Of a DNA stretch of 64,000 bases, positions 34,237-43,047 are shown piece after piece. The number at the start of each line of letters is the position of its first letter. The first letter of the stretch is position 1. Origin of the DNA: Phyllobacterium brassicacearum (GTDB lineage: Bacteria > Pseudomonadota > Alphaproteobacteria > Rhizobiales > Rhizobiaceae); the NCBI RefSeq assembly GCF_003010955.1, contig NZ_PGGO01000002.1, positions 1 to 64,000 of the forward strand, given 5' to 3'. A program made the position numbers and the translations under genes. The notes below the pieces were generated by a model. The model searched no databases. It saw only the letters and a list, made by a program, of their open reading frames with translations, and was not told the origin of the DNA.

Positions 34237-35532
34237 ATGACTGATACAACCGATCACAAATCAGGATTGAGCCGCCGCACATTTCTCAAGACTGGCGCTG
34301 CGGCGGCAGGCCTGGCCGCCGGCTCGGGAGCAATCACGGGGTTTCCGACGATCTGGGCGCAGAACATCAAGAATGTCACACTGCGCCAATTCGGTACCGG
34401 TGTCTCCAACCTCAACGACGTCGCCAACAAAGTGAAGGAGGATTTGGGCTTTACCTTGCAGATGACCGCACTCGATTCCGATGCGGTCACTCAGCGTGCA
34501 GTTACCCAGCCCGACAGCTACGACATTGCCGATATTGAATACTGGATCGCCAAGAAGGTCTTTCCGGCAGGCGTGATGCAGCCGATGGACGTGTCGAAGA
34601 TGAAATATTTCGACAAGATCGCTCCACTCTTCATCACGGGCAAGCTCACCCCCGAAAGCAAGATCGCCCAGGGAACAGCACCACATACTGTTGGCTTCGT
34701 GGAGAGTGCGGATTCGGTCACGTTTGCGTCTGCCCCGACCAACTGGATGACGCTGATCCCGACGATCTACAATGCGGACACGCTGGGCATTCGCCCCGAC
34801 CTGGTTGGCCGCGACATTACCAGCTGGGCCGACATCATGGACCCGGCCTATAAGGGCAAGGCATCGATCATCAATATTCCGTCGATCGGTATCATGGATG
34901 CGGCAATGATCTGCGAGTCCATGGGCATCGTCAAATATGGCGACAAGGGCAACATGACCAAGGATGAGATCGACCAGACAGTCGCATTCCTGATCAAGGC
35001 CAAGGGCGATGGCCAGTTCCGCTCGTTCTGGAAGACCTTTGATGAGAGCGTCAATCTGATGGCGTCGGGCGAGGTGGTGATCCAGTCAATGTGGTCGCCT
35101 GCGGTTGCCGCCGTGCGTTCCAAGGGTATCGCTTGCAAGTATCAGCCGCTGAAGGAAGGTTACCGCGCCTGGGGCGGCGGTCTTGGCCTTGCCAAGCATC
35201 TGAGTGGCATCGAGCTCGATGCCGCTTACGAATACATAAACTGGTACCTTTCTGGTTGGGTCGGCGCCTATCTCAACCGTCAGGGTTATTATTCGGCGGC
35301 TCCTGAAACCGCCAAGAAATTCATGACTGCCGATGAATGGGGTTACTGGATGGAAGGCAAGGCGGCGACTGGCGATATCGTCGCTCCGGATGGCAAAGTA
35401 ATGGAGAAGGCCGGTGCGGTACGCGACGGCGGCGCCTTCGAAGCCCGCATGGGTGCCGTAGCCTGCTGGAATTCGGTTATGGACGAAGATCGCTACATGG
35501 TCCGCAAGTGGAACGAATTCATCGCCGCTTGA
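34237..35532 (+). CDS. Tat-exported ABC substrate-binding protein (PotD type)
   Basis: This 431-aa binding protein begins with a twin-arginine signal: GLSRRTFLKTGAAAAGLAAG, then cleavage near IWAQN. The fold is that of iron/polyamine-type periplasmic proteins (WADIMDPAYKGKASIINIPS, VIQSMWSPAVAAVRSKG, GYRAWGGGLGLAKHLSG). Tat export suggests it folds, or gains a cofactor, before export. AAAAGGGG precedes the start. Given the racemase in the same operon, a hydantoin- or ureide-like ligand is likely; that is inference. Confidence 0.92.
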   Translation: MTDTTDHKSGLSRRTFLKTGAAAAGLAAGSGAITGFPTIWAQNIKNVTLRQFGTGVSNLNDVANKVKEDLGFTLQMTALDSDAVTQRAVTQPDSYDIADIEYWIAKKVFPAGVMQPMDVSKMKYFDKIAPLFITGKLTPESKIAQGTAPHTVGFVESADSVTFASAPTNWMTLIPTIYNADTLGIRPDLVGRDITSWADIMDPAYKGKASIINIPSIGIMDAAMICESMGIVKYGDKGNMTKDEIDQTVAFLIKAKGDGQFRSFWKTFDESVNLMASGEVVIQSMWSPAVAAVRSKGIACKYQPLKEGYRAWGGGLGLAKHLSGIELDAAYEYINWYLSGWVGAYLNRQGYYSAAPETAKKFMTADEWGYWMEGKAATGDIVAPDGKVMEKAGAVRDGGAFEARMGAVACWNSVMDEDRYMVRKWNEFIAA

Positions 35533-35542
35533 TGTTTGAAAG

Positions 35543-35570
35543 TGGCCGCCCTGCCTTTGCAAGGCGGCCA
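35543..35570 (+). terminator. Intercistronic hairpin after the binding-protein gene
   Basis: TGGCCGCC (35543-35550) pairs with GGCGGCCA (35563-35570) and is not followed by a T tract. Such hairpins protect the 3' end of binding-protein messages and reduce downstream expression, giving the excess of binding protein that importers need. Confidence 0.6.
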
Positions 35571-35595
35571 TCGCTTGTCACGAGGAAAACAGGCC

Positions 35596-36525
35596 ATGGC
35601 AGCAATTGCAGCAGATGACACAACGACAAGTTCAGAGAGCGTCGTAAGGCCCCGACATACTGGGAAGGTGAGGCGCGGCGGTGCGTCCTTGTCCTCTTAT
35701 CTTCAGGCAACGCCGCTGGCGGTGATCCTCGGCCTGTTTCTGCTCCTGCCCATCCTGACCATCGGCATGGTCAGTTTCTGGGATTATGATTCCGTACGAA
35801 TATATCCCGACTTCGTCACCTTCAACTACACCGAGACACTCGGGTCCTGGGTGACATGGAAGACCTATCTCAACACCATCAAATTCACGGTGATCGTCTG
35901 GTTATTGACCGCGGTAATCGGCTTCTGGGTCGCTTACTTTCTAGCATTCCACATCCGTTCGGCTACCATGCAGATGGTGCTGTTCCTCATCTGCACCGTG
36001 CCGTTCCTCACGTCGAACATCATCCGCATGATTTCCTGGGTACCGTTTCTCGGGCGCAACGGGTTGATCAATTCATCGCTGATCCAACTTGGCATTGTCC
36101 CCAAAGCGCTGGAATTCCTGCTGTTTTCCGAGTTCGCCGTCGTCCTTGCCATGGTGCACCTCTACACGCTCTTCATGGTAACCCCGATCTTCAATACACT
36201 AATGCGCATTGACCGCTCGCTGATTGAGGCCGCGCGCGATGCGGGTGCCTCCGGCTTTCAGGTCTTGACAAATGTTATCATTCCACTCGCCAAACCCGGG
36301 ATCGCTATTGGCTCGATCTTTGTCATTACGCTCGTGATGGGCGACTTCGTCACCGTCCGCTTCATGTCAGGCGGACAAAGCGCATCTGTCGGTCTGATGA
36401 TGTCGAACCAAATCTCGCTGCTGCAATATCCGGCCGCTGCCGCCAATGCCGTTATCCTGTTGATCGTCGTCCTCCTGATCGTTGCCGTAATCCTTCGTGT
36501 CGTCGACATCCGGAAGGAACTTTGA
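35596..36525 (+). CDS. ABC transporter permease (PotB type)
   Basis: This 309-aa permease has six membrane segments after an extended polar N-terminus. The ATPase-coupling EAA motif reads EAARDAGASGFQVLTNVIIP LAKPG, with the conserved Gly. The start at 35596 (GAGGA upstream) is used instead of 35536. It forms a heterodimer with the next gene's product, 1 nt downstream. Confidence 0.92.
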   Translation: MAAIAADDTTTSSESVVRPRHTGKVRRGGASLSSYLQATPLAVILGLFLLLPILTIGMVSFWDYDSVRIYPDFVTFNYTETLGSWVTWKTYLNTIKFTVIVWLLTAVIGFWVAYFLAFHIRSATMQMVLFLICTVPFLTSNIIRMISWVPFLGRNGLINSSLIQLGIVPKALEFLLFSEFAVVLAMVHLYTLFMVTPIFNTLMRIDRSLIEAARDAGASGFQVLTNVIIPLAKPGIAIGSIFVITLVMGDFVTVRFMSGGQSASVGLMMSNQISLLQYPAAAANAVILLIVVLLIVAVILRVVDIRKEL

Positions 36526-36526
36526 C

Positions 36527-37348
36527 ATGCATTCAGAAAGAGGCTCCCGAGAATTCTACATCCTCGCATTCTTCTTCTCGCTGTTCGTGCTGTTCCTTTA
36601 TGGACCGCTCTCGACGATCTTTATCCTGTCGTTCCAGGGTCCGTCCGGAGGCCTGACATTCCCGATGAACGGCGTCTCCGTGCACTGGTTCGGCAATCTC
36701 TTCGAGCAGCAGGCGGTCGGTGATTTCGGCGGCTCGTTCCGCCGTTCCATAATCCTCGGCCTGATGACGACCACGATAACCGTTGTAGTCTCGCTGCTGG
36801 CTGGCCTCGCCTTCCGGCGCAAGTTCAAGGGATCGACCTTTCTGTTCTATCTGGCGATTTCCAGTCTCGTCGTTCCCTCGATCCTGATCAGCCTCGGCAT
36901 CGGCCTCTTCTTCCAGGTGCTGGGGATCAGGCCGGCCTGGTGGTCGTCCGGCCTTGGAGCACACCTGACTTGGACCCTGCCCTTTGGCGTACTCATCATG
37001 TTCGCTGTGTTCAATCGCTTTTCTCCCGCTTATGAGGAGGCTGCGCGTGACCTTGGCGCCACACCGTGGCAGACCTTTCGCCATGTCGTGCTGCCGATGA
37101 TAGCGCCAAGTCTGGTAGGTGTCGGCCTCTTCGGCTTCACTCTTTCCTACGATGAATTTGCCCGCACACTGATGACCGCCGGCACATTCAATACCCTGCC
37201 GCTGGAAATCTACGGCATGACGACAAATGTCACGACGCCGGTTCTGTACGCCCTCGGCACAGTCACAACCGTTTTCTCCTTCCTGATCATCTTCATTACG
37301 CTGACGGCGATCATTGTCGTCGGCCGCCGCCGTGGCCGTATTGGATAA
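36527..37348 (+). CDS. ABC transporter permease (PotC type)
   Basis: This 273-aa permease has six membrane segments and the EAA loop EEAARDLGATPWQTFRHVVL with PMIAP following. It is the second transmembrane subunit of the importer. The start at 36527, 1 nt after the previous stop, fits the family N-terminus; 36497 would overlap the previous gene by 29 nt. Confidence 0.92.
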   Translation: MHSERGSREFYILAFFFSLFVLFLYGPLSTIFILSFQGPSGGLTFPMNGVSVHWFGNLFEQQAVGDFGGSFRRSIILGLMTTTITVVVSLLAGLAFRRKFKGSTFLFYLAISSLVVPSILISLGIGLFFQVLGIRPAWWSSGLGAHLTWTLPFGVLIMFAVFNRFSPAYEEAARDLGATPWQTFRHVVLPMIAPSLVGVGLFGFTLSYDEFARTLMTAGTFNTLPLEIYGMTTNVTTPVLYALGTVTTVFSFLIIFITLTAIIVVGRRRGRIG

Positions 37349-37360
37349 AACACAGATAAA

Positions 37361-38101
37361 ATGCGCATTCTCCTCGTCAATCCCAATACCACTTCGAGCA
37401 TGACCGCGTTGATCGAAGGCGCAGCAAAATCCGTCGCTTCCCCAACGACTGAGGTCGTCGCCAAAACATCGCGCATGGGCCCGGTGTCGATCGAAGGCTA
37501 TTATGATGAGGCCTTCGCGGTACCAGGGCTGCTTATGGAAATCGCCGAGGGCGAGGCGACAGGCGTCGAGGCGGCCATCATCGCCTGCTTTGATGACACG
37601 GGGCTTGATGCAGCGCGGGCGATGGTATCAATCCCGGTTCTCGGCATCTGCGAGGCAGCCGTCGCAACGGCTGCGCTGGTTGCCCAGCGTTTCAGTATCG
37701 TCACCACGCTCGAACGGTCTATCATGCCAGTGAAGGGGCTGGTGCATCGTTATGGTATGACGGAGCGTGCTACCGTACGTGCCGCGAATATACCCGTATT
37801 GTCCCTCGATGATCCATCATCGGGAGCATCGAACAAGCTTCGATCGGAAATCGAAAAGGCGCTCGAGATTGACGCTGCTGAAGCCATCGTCCTTGGTTGC
37901 GCCGGCATGGCCGACCTGGCCCATCATCTGCAGGAGGAATATGGCGTGCCGGTCATTGATGGTGTCAGCGCAGCCGTCAAGCTTGCTGAAGGCCTGATCT
38001 CCCTTAGCCTCAAGACGAGCAAGCGCGGTGCCTATGCAACGCCCCTGGCCAAATCCTATCACGGTATGCTTGCACCCTTTGCGCCAGGATTCGCTCCCTA
38101 A
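37361..38101 (+). CDS. Asp/Glu/hydantoin racemase-family protein
   Basis: This 246-aa protein starts MRILLVNPNTTSSMTALIEG, the N-terminal signature of hydantoin and allantoin racemases (HyuE, HpxA). The two catalytic cysteines are Cys76 (IIACFDDTGLDAAR) and Cys180 (VLGCAGMADLAHHL). It interconverts enantiomers of a hydantoin-like ring compound. Placed last in the importer operon, it would let the cell use both isomers of the imported substrate. No hydantoinase or amidohydrolase gene is adjacent, so the next enzyme must lie elsewhere. Confidence 0.88.
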   Translation: MRILLVNPNTTSSMTALIEGAAKSVASPTTEVVAKTSRMGPVSIEGYYDEAFAVPGLLMEIAEGEATGVEAAIIACFDDTGLDAARAMVSIPVLGICEAAVATAALVAQRFSIVTTLERSIMPVKGLVHRYGMTERATVRAANIPVLSLDDPSSGASNKLRSEIEKALEIDAAEAIVLGCAGMADLAHHLQEEYGVPVIDGVSAAVKLAEGLISLSLKTSKRGAYATPLAKSYHGMLAPFAPGFAP

Positions 38102-38466
38102 CCAGGTAGATCGATTCGTCAGATCATGCCCCGTATCGAACATCGGTCTCACGAGGGACTTAATAACCGGGCGGAGAATTCGCATCTGCCACTTCGAAAA
38201 CGGGAGCGGGCGATGCAGGGCTTCCGGTCCCCGGGAGGTCTTCGTTTCGATCTTTTCGGCTATGCGCAACCTCTTCGTCCCGTCGCGCTCCAAATGTTCC
38301 GCATTTCAAATTCACCTCCATCGCCTCAACGCCCACGCACAATGGAAGACGGTGACAGGTGCATTAGCCTGAAATCTGACAGCCAAAAGGATTTCTCCGC
38401 CGCGAAGAGTTAACCTGACAACACCCACGAGCCAATGCGGCAACTGCACGACCGCAAGCGGATCAT
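38102..38466. other. Gap without a supported gene
   Basis: Short frames on both strands lack ribosome binding sites. No hairpin with a T tract was seen after the racemase gene. Confidence 0.5.
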
Positions 38467-38524
38467 TCAACCAATCGGTTGACTTTCTGAAAACGCGCAT
38501 TTATATTCAACCACATGGTTGAAT
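38467..38524 (+). promoter_or_regulatory. ArsR-type promoter with two operators
   Basis: TCAACC-AATC-GGTTGA (38467-38482) overlaps a -35 element, TTGACT (38479-38484). TTATAT at 38501-38506 is a -10 at 16-bp spacing. ATTCAACC-ACAT-GGTTGAAT (38505-38524) covers the transcription start and the start codon. Both palindromes share CAACC-N4-GGTTG and should bind the repressor encoded here. Confidence 0.8.
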
Positions 38525-38880
38525 TAGAGACACTTCAGATGAGTTCCGTCTTTCACGCCCTCGGCGACGCCACGCGCCGGCGGATGCTTCGCGAACTCGC
38601 CAGTGGCGAGCGAACGGTAGGCCAACTTGCGGAACCCTTCGCAATCTCGCTCGCCGCCGCCTCGAAGCACATCAAGGTGCTGGAGAACGCCGGGCTGATC
38701 CGTCGCGAGGTGCGCGGCCGAACCCATCTGTGCCGCCTCGACCCCGGACCGCTCGCCAGCGCCCACCAGTGGCTGAGCTTCTACGAGCGCTTCTGGACCG
38801 ACCGCCTAGATGTGCTCGAACGGCTCCTTCGCAAGGAGGACGCACCCGAATCCCCAACCCACAAAGGAGACGACCAATGA
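38515..38880 (+). CDS. ArsR-family repressor paired with SRPBCC protein
   Basis: This 121-aa winged-helix protein reads SSVFHALGDATRRRMLRELA, then GERTVGQLAEPFAISLAAAS and KHIKVLENAGLIRREVRGRT. No metal-binding cysteines are present, so it is of the metal-independent group that controls AHSA1/SRPBCC partners. The ATG at 38515 lies within an operator with the -10 only 9 bp upstream, suggesting a leaderless message; Met codon 9 (38539) is an alternative start. It overlaps the next gene by 4 nt. Confidence 0.88.
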   Translation: MVELETLQMSSVFHALGDATRRRMLRELASGERTVGQLAEPFAISLAAASKHIKVLENAGLIRREVRGRTHLCRLDPGPLASAHQWLSFYERFWTDRLDVLERLLRKEDAPESPTHKGDDQ

Positions 38881-39410
38881 CCGAACACGCGACTCTGGAC
38901 GCCTATGGCGTGCTGACCGAGCCTGCCACTTTGAAGATCCAGCGCCTTCTGCCCGGCCCCATCGAGCGCGTCTGGGCCTATCTCACGGACAGCGAACTGC
39001 GCAGCCAATGGCTGGCCGCGGGTCGGATGGATATGAAGGTCGGCGCGCCCGTCGAATTCGTCTGGCGAAATGATGAGCTTTCCAATCCGCCCGCTCAGCG
39101 GCCAGCCGGCTTTCCCGAGGAGCACCGGATGCAGAGCCGGATCACGGAGCTCGATCCGCCCCACAAGCTCTCCGTCACCTGGGAAGGCAGCGGCTACGTC
39201 TCCTTCGAGTTGCAACGACAGGGCAACGAGGTGTTGCTCACCGTGATCCATCGCCGCCTGCCCGATCGCGAAACCCTGCTGCAGGTCGCAGGCGGCTGGC
39301 ATATGCACCTCGACATTCTGATCGCCCGCGCCACCGGCAAGGAGCCGGAACCATTCTGGGACGGCTGGAGCCGCCTCAAGCAGGAATACGACCGGCGGCT
39401 ACCCGCCTGA
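38877..39410 (+). CDS. SRPBCC-domain (AHSA1-like) protein
   Basis: This 177-aa protein has the START-like ligand-binding fold: LKIQRLLPGPIERVWAYLTD, then RSQWLAAGRMDMKVGAPVEF, with HKLSVTWEGSGYVSFELQRQ and GGWHMHLDILIARATGKEP. Pairs of ArsR regulator and SRPBCC protein are widespread, and the ligand is usually unknown. AAAGGAGA precedes the start, which overlaps the ArsR stop (ATGA). Confidence 0.9.
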   Translation: MTEHATLDAYGVLTEPATLKIQRLLPGPIERVWAYLTDSELRSQWLAAGRMDMKVGAPVEFVWRNDELSNPPAQRPAGFPEEHRMQSRITELDPPHKLSVTWEGSGYVSFELQRQGNEVLLTVIHRRLPDRETLLQVAGGWHMHLDILIARATGKEPEPFWDGWSRLKQEYDRRLPA

Positions 39411-39492
39411 CGGAATTCACCAGGTGCAGGCTCCGCCCGGTCCAACGGGCGGAGCGTGTTGTAACCATCCGGCCATTAAGAGGATAAGAGCT

Positions 39493-40245
39493 ATGAAAAT
39501 CACCTTGGCCCTGCCAATCATCGCAATCAGCCTTATTGGCATCTCGGCACGTCCAGGCCAGGCCAATGAGACAACTATCGAGCAAATGCCAGCCAGACTC
39601 GAAACTCAGTTTGCACTAAGCGCACTGCCTCCCGCGCTGCGGGACCAGGCAACCGTTTATCTTCTCGATCCGAAGAAGGGCTATCAACTTTCCCGACAGG
39701 GAACGAGTGGTGTGACTTGTCTTGTAGAGCGCACTGTCTGGGAACTGGCCGACTTTCGCGACGACATCTATATTCCTCTCTGCTACGACGCTGTGGGCAC
39801 AAAGACTTACTTGAAAGTCATCATGGACACGTCCACGCTTCGCAGTCAGGGAATGAGCCCTGTTGCATTGAAAGCTGAAATTGAAAGTCGATACAACAAC
39901 AAGACCTATAAGGTTCCAGAAAAGTCAGGTTTGTCTTATATGGTCGCGCCGGTCATGCGCACCGTGGGCCCCCCTGACATGAAGGTTCATACCATGCCCA
40001 TGCCGCATGTGATGTTCTATGCTCCGAGCATCACGAACGAAGACATTGGAGCATTTCCAGATCTCAGTGTTCATTCCAGTCTTCTTTATCCGTTCATTGA
40101 TAAACAGGGAATCGCTGAGCAAAGCTACATGATCCAACTTATCGGAGAGGCAGAGAAGGCCAAGATCATGGCTGATGAGAAGACTCTTCTCGATGATCTC
40201 TGCACCTATCGCGATATTCTTTGTCTTCCGCATACGGAGCATTGA
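39493..40245 (+). CDS. Exported hypothetical protein
   Basis: This 250-aa protein has a signal peptide (MKITLALPIIAISLIGISAR, cleavage near GQANE). The mature chain contains TVYLLDPKKGYQLSRQGTSG followed by VTCLVERTVWELADF, and MPHVMFYAPSITNEDIGAFP. Cysteines occur at VTCLV, PLCYD and two near the end (DLCTYRDILCLP), so disulfides are possible. No family name can be given. AGAGGA precedes the start; the upstream ATG at 39424 is not supported. Confidence 0.75.
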   Translation: MKITLALPIIAISLIGISARPGQANETTIEQMPARLETQFALSALPPALRDQATVYLLDPKKGYQLSRQGTSGVTCLVERTVWELADFRDDIYIPLCYDAVGTKTYLKVIMDTSTLRSQGMSPVALKAEIESRYNNKTYKVPEKSGLSYMVAPVMRTVGPPDMKVHTMPMPHVMFYAPSITNEDIGAFPDLSVHSSLLYPFIDKQGIAEQSYMIQLIGEAEKAKIMADEKTLLDDLCTYRDILCLPHTEH

Positions 40246-40386
40246 CACGTACGGATGCGCTATCAAAAAGCGGCCGACCGAGATCATTGCGCGACTCGGC
40301 GCCGACACAGCCGATATCACTTGCCAGATCCAAAAAGACTTCATAGCCGAGATGGCGACCCGTCTTCTGATTGAGTGCACGGTTGA

Positions 40387-41196
40387 TCATTTTGCATCTC
40401 GCTCCATGATCCACTCGACCTCAGGCGCGGGAATGAACCGCCACTTGCGCAGCGGACCGGCCATGACATTGAGATAGTACATCTCAAAACCATAAGGTGC
40501 GCCGCAGGGGTGGTGCCCTCGCGGCACCAGCACGACGTCGTGATCCTTCACTGCCATGGTCTCATCGAGAAGCCCGTCGTCGGTGTAGACGCGTTGTATG
40601 CCAAAGCCAGAAGCGGGATTCAATCGATGATAATAGGTCTCCTCGAGATAGGTGATCCGGGGGAAATCGTCTTCATCATGCCTGTGGCTCGGATAGGACG
40701 ACCAATGTCCAGCTGGCGTGAATACCTCCGTCACCAGCAGACTGTCGCAATAGTCTTCACCCTCCATGGCGATATTGTTGATATGCCGCGTATTGGCTCC
40801 CTTGCCGCGCCCCGTCAGCGAAATCCCGTCGGGACCGATGCGCCGTGCACGATGGCCGCTCTTGCCGGGCGCCGAGCACACCGCGATTGTACATTCGGTT
40901 TCAGCGTCCGCCCACCAGTCACTCGCATTAGGCACATAGAGGCAATGGGGCGCCGTTTTCTCGAACACGTCCATACGGTCGCCCAGCACACCCCAGTGCT
41001 GGCCGGCCGCATGGAAAGCCGCCTTCCCCTCGACCATGACGAGGATCACCTCGCGGTCGCCAGTGGCTTCCTCGACGACTTCACCCGGCCTCAATCGGTA
41101 GACCGAAAAGCCGACGTAGCGCCAGCCGGCGGATTGAGGGGTGATCTCATGAACTTTTCCATGAGAGCCAAACGGCCTGCGCAGCAATCCGGTCAT
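40387..41196 (-). CDS. iolB: 5-Deoxy-glucuronate isomerase IolB
   Basis: This 269-aa cupin-fold enzyme isomerises 5-deoxy-glucuronate to 2-deoxy-5-keto-gluconate in inositol catabolism. Motifs include WRYVGFSVYRLRPGEVVEEA, TEVFTPAGHWSSYPSHRHDE, ETYYHRLNPASGFGIQRVYT, and VPRGHHPCGAPYGFEMYYLN. Metal-binding His/Glu residues (SHRHDE) are present. It is the last gene of the iol transcript, 12 nt after iolD. No terminator was recognised. Confidence 0.95.
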   Translation of the reverse strand: MTGLLRRPFGSHGKVHEITPQSAGWRYVGFSVYRLRPGEVVEEATGDREVILVMVEGKAAFHAAGQHWGVLGDRMDVFEKTAPHCLYVPNASDWWADAETECTIAVCSAPGKSGHRARRIGPDGISLTGRGKGANTRHINNIAMEGEDYCDSLLVTEVFTPAGHWSSYPSHRHDEDDFPRITYLEETYYHRLNPASGFGIQRVYTDDGLLDETMAVKDHDVVLVPRGHHPCGAPYGFEMYYLNVMAGPLRKWRFIPAPEVEWIMERDAK

Positions 41197-41208
41197 TATC
41201 TCTCTCCG

Positions 41209-43047
41209 TCAATCAAACGGTCGTTGATGGGCAGCGTTTTCGTTGTAGCGCGCGCGAGCGCGCTCGAGACGGTCGGGTCCTCCGACCTGGGGCACTGCGA
41301 CATCCCACCAGTGACCACCAACGCCTGTGGCGGGAACAGCGTCCGTGTCGATAACAATCACGCTGGGAATATCTCGGTTCCGGGCTTCAACGATCCGGAC
41401 TTGCAGTTCCGCTATCGAGGCGACTTTCTCCGCATGCGCTCCCATAGACGCGGCATGCGCAACAAAGTCGATCTCTGGCTGCGTCTCGACATTGCAGTCC
41501 TTGTACATGTTGTTGAATTCGGCGCCACCGCACTCGATCTGGAGCCGATTGATGCATCCGTAGCCGCGATTGTCAGTCAGCACGACGGTGAACGGGACGC
41601 GGCGCGTAACAGCGGTCGCGAGTTCCGAGTTTGCCATCATATAAGAACCGTCTCCGACGAAGCAGATGACTTCCTTGTCGGGGAGGGCAAGCTTGATGCC
41701 CATGGCGCCGGCGACCTCGTAACCCATGCAGGAAAAGCCGTACTCCATGTGATACCCGCCTGGCATCGATTGCCACAGCACCTGCAACGCGCCGGGCATC
41801 GTGCCTGCAGCACACATGACGACCGTGTTGTCGGTCGCCACTCTTTGCACAGCACCGATCACCTGCGCGTCGGTGGGCAGGTTGTCCGGCCCCTCCGAAG
41901 CGGGAGCTGCCGTCACCCGACCAACGGCAGCATGCCAGTCAAGACGGCTCTGACCGTTAATAGCGGCGAAACGAAACGGACCAAGTGCTGCTGTCAAACG
42001 CTCGAGCGTGACCTTGGCATCTCCCACGCAAGGCAGCGCGTCGTGCTTCATTGCGTCGTAGCCAGCGAGATTGATCGAGGCCAGTCGACGGGAAGGGTTG
42101 CGAAAAAGCGCCCAGCTTCCAGTGGTGAAATCCTGAAAGCGCGTTCCAACGCCGATGATGAGGTCAGCGTCCGCACAAAGGGCATTGGCGCATTCCGAGC
42201 CGGTGACACCCGGAGACCCGAAATTCAACGGGTGATCCCACCCGTTCGCACCCTTCCCCGCCTGAGTTTCCACGAACGGAATATTGTGGAGCTCGGCAAA
42301 CGCAGCGAGTTTGGCTTCGGCTCGCGAATAGATGACACCGCCCCCGGAAATGATTACCGGCTTCCGGGCGCCGCGAATGGCTTCGGCCAGGTCGGCAACA
42401 TCTCGTGGGTCCGGTTCCGGGCGACGGATGCGCCATGTCTTCTGTTTAAAGAAGGCCTCCGGATAGTCGTAGAGTTCGGCTTGAACATCTTGACTGAAAC
42501 CAAGAGTGACCGGACCACAATTAGCAGGGTCGGTCATTACGGCGAGCGCCCGCGGCAGGCACGTAAGAAGATGCTCTGGCCGGGAAATGCGGTCAAAGTA
42601 AGCAGATACTGGTCGGAAGCAATCGTTGGCGCTGACCGTACCGTCGTTCATATCCTCGATCTGTTGCAAGACTGGATCCGGACGGCGATTGGCGAAAACA
42701 TCGCCCGGGATGAACAACACGGGCAGACGATTGACGTAAGCGAGAGCGCAAGCCGTCACCATGTTGAGCGCCCCCGGCCCGATCGAGGAAGTAACCGCGT
42801 GGGCTCGAGTGCGCTTCAGCGTCTTTGCGTAAGCAATCGCTGCGTGAGCCATCGTCTGTTCGTTCTGGCCGCGCCATGTCGGCAGCGCATCGCCGATCCC
42901 GTGCAGCGCCTCTCCGATACCTGCCACGTTACCGTGTCCGAAGATTGCCCATACGCCTTCGATGAAGCGTTCGCCCTCTTCAGTCATCTGTAGGGACAGC
43001 CATTTCACCATGGCCTGCGCAGCCGTCAGTCGTACCGTCTTTGTCAT
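41209..43047 (-). CDS. iolD: 3D-(3,5/4)-trihydroxycyclohexane-1,2-dione hydrolase IolD
   Basis: This 612-aa thiamine-diphosphate enzyme opens the ring of the trione intermediate. The pattern includes VWAIFGHGNVAGIGEAL, SSIGPGALNMVTACALAYVN, and the ThDP motif VGDGSYMMANSELATAVTRR ending in NNRGYGC-like DNRGYGCINRLQIECGG. The start at 43047 overlaps the iolC stop by 4 nt. A longer frame to 43095 is not supported. Confidence 0.95.
   Translation of the reverse strand: MTKTVRLTAAQAMVKWLSLQMTEEGERFIEGVWAIFGHGNVAGIGEALHGIGDALPTWRGQNEQTMAHAAIAYAKTLKRTRAHAVTSSIGPGALNMVTACALAYVNRLPVLFIPGDVFANRRPDPVLQQIEDMNDGTVSANDCFRPVSAYFDRISRPEHLLTCLPRALAVMTDPANCGPVTLGFSQDVQAELYDYPEAFFKQKTWRIRRPEPDPRDVADLAEAIRGARKPVIISGGGVIYSRAEAKLAAFAELHNIPFVETQAGKGANGWDHPLNFGSPGVTGSECANALCADADLIIGVGTRFQDFTTGSWALFRNPSRRLASINLAGYDAMKHDALPCVGDAKVTLERLTAALGPFRFAAINGQSRLDWHAAVGRVTAAPASEGPDNLPTDAQVIGAVQRVATDNTVVMCAAGTMPGALQVLWQSMPGGYHMEYGFSCMGYEVAGAMGIKLALPDKEVICFVGDGSYMMANSELATAVTRRVPFTVVLTDNRGYGCINRLQIECGGAEFNNMYKDCNVETQPEIDFVAHAASMGAHAEKVASIAELQVRIVEARNRDIPSVIVIDTDAVPATGVGGHWWDVAVPQVGGPDRLERARARYNENAAHQRPFD

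Noticed and set aside
40510-42993. 827-codon plus-strand open frame
   Set aside because: It is antisense to iolB and iolD, whose protein patterns are unmistakable; it has no recognisable motif and arises from high-GC codon structure.
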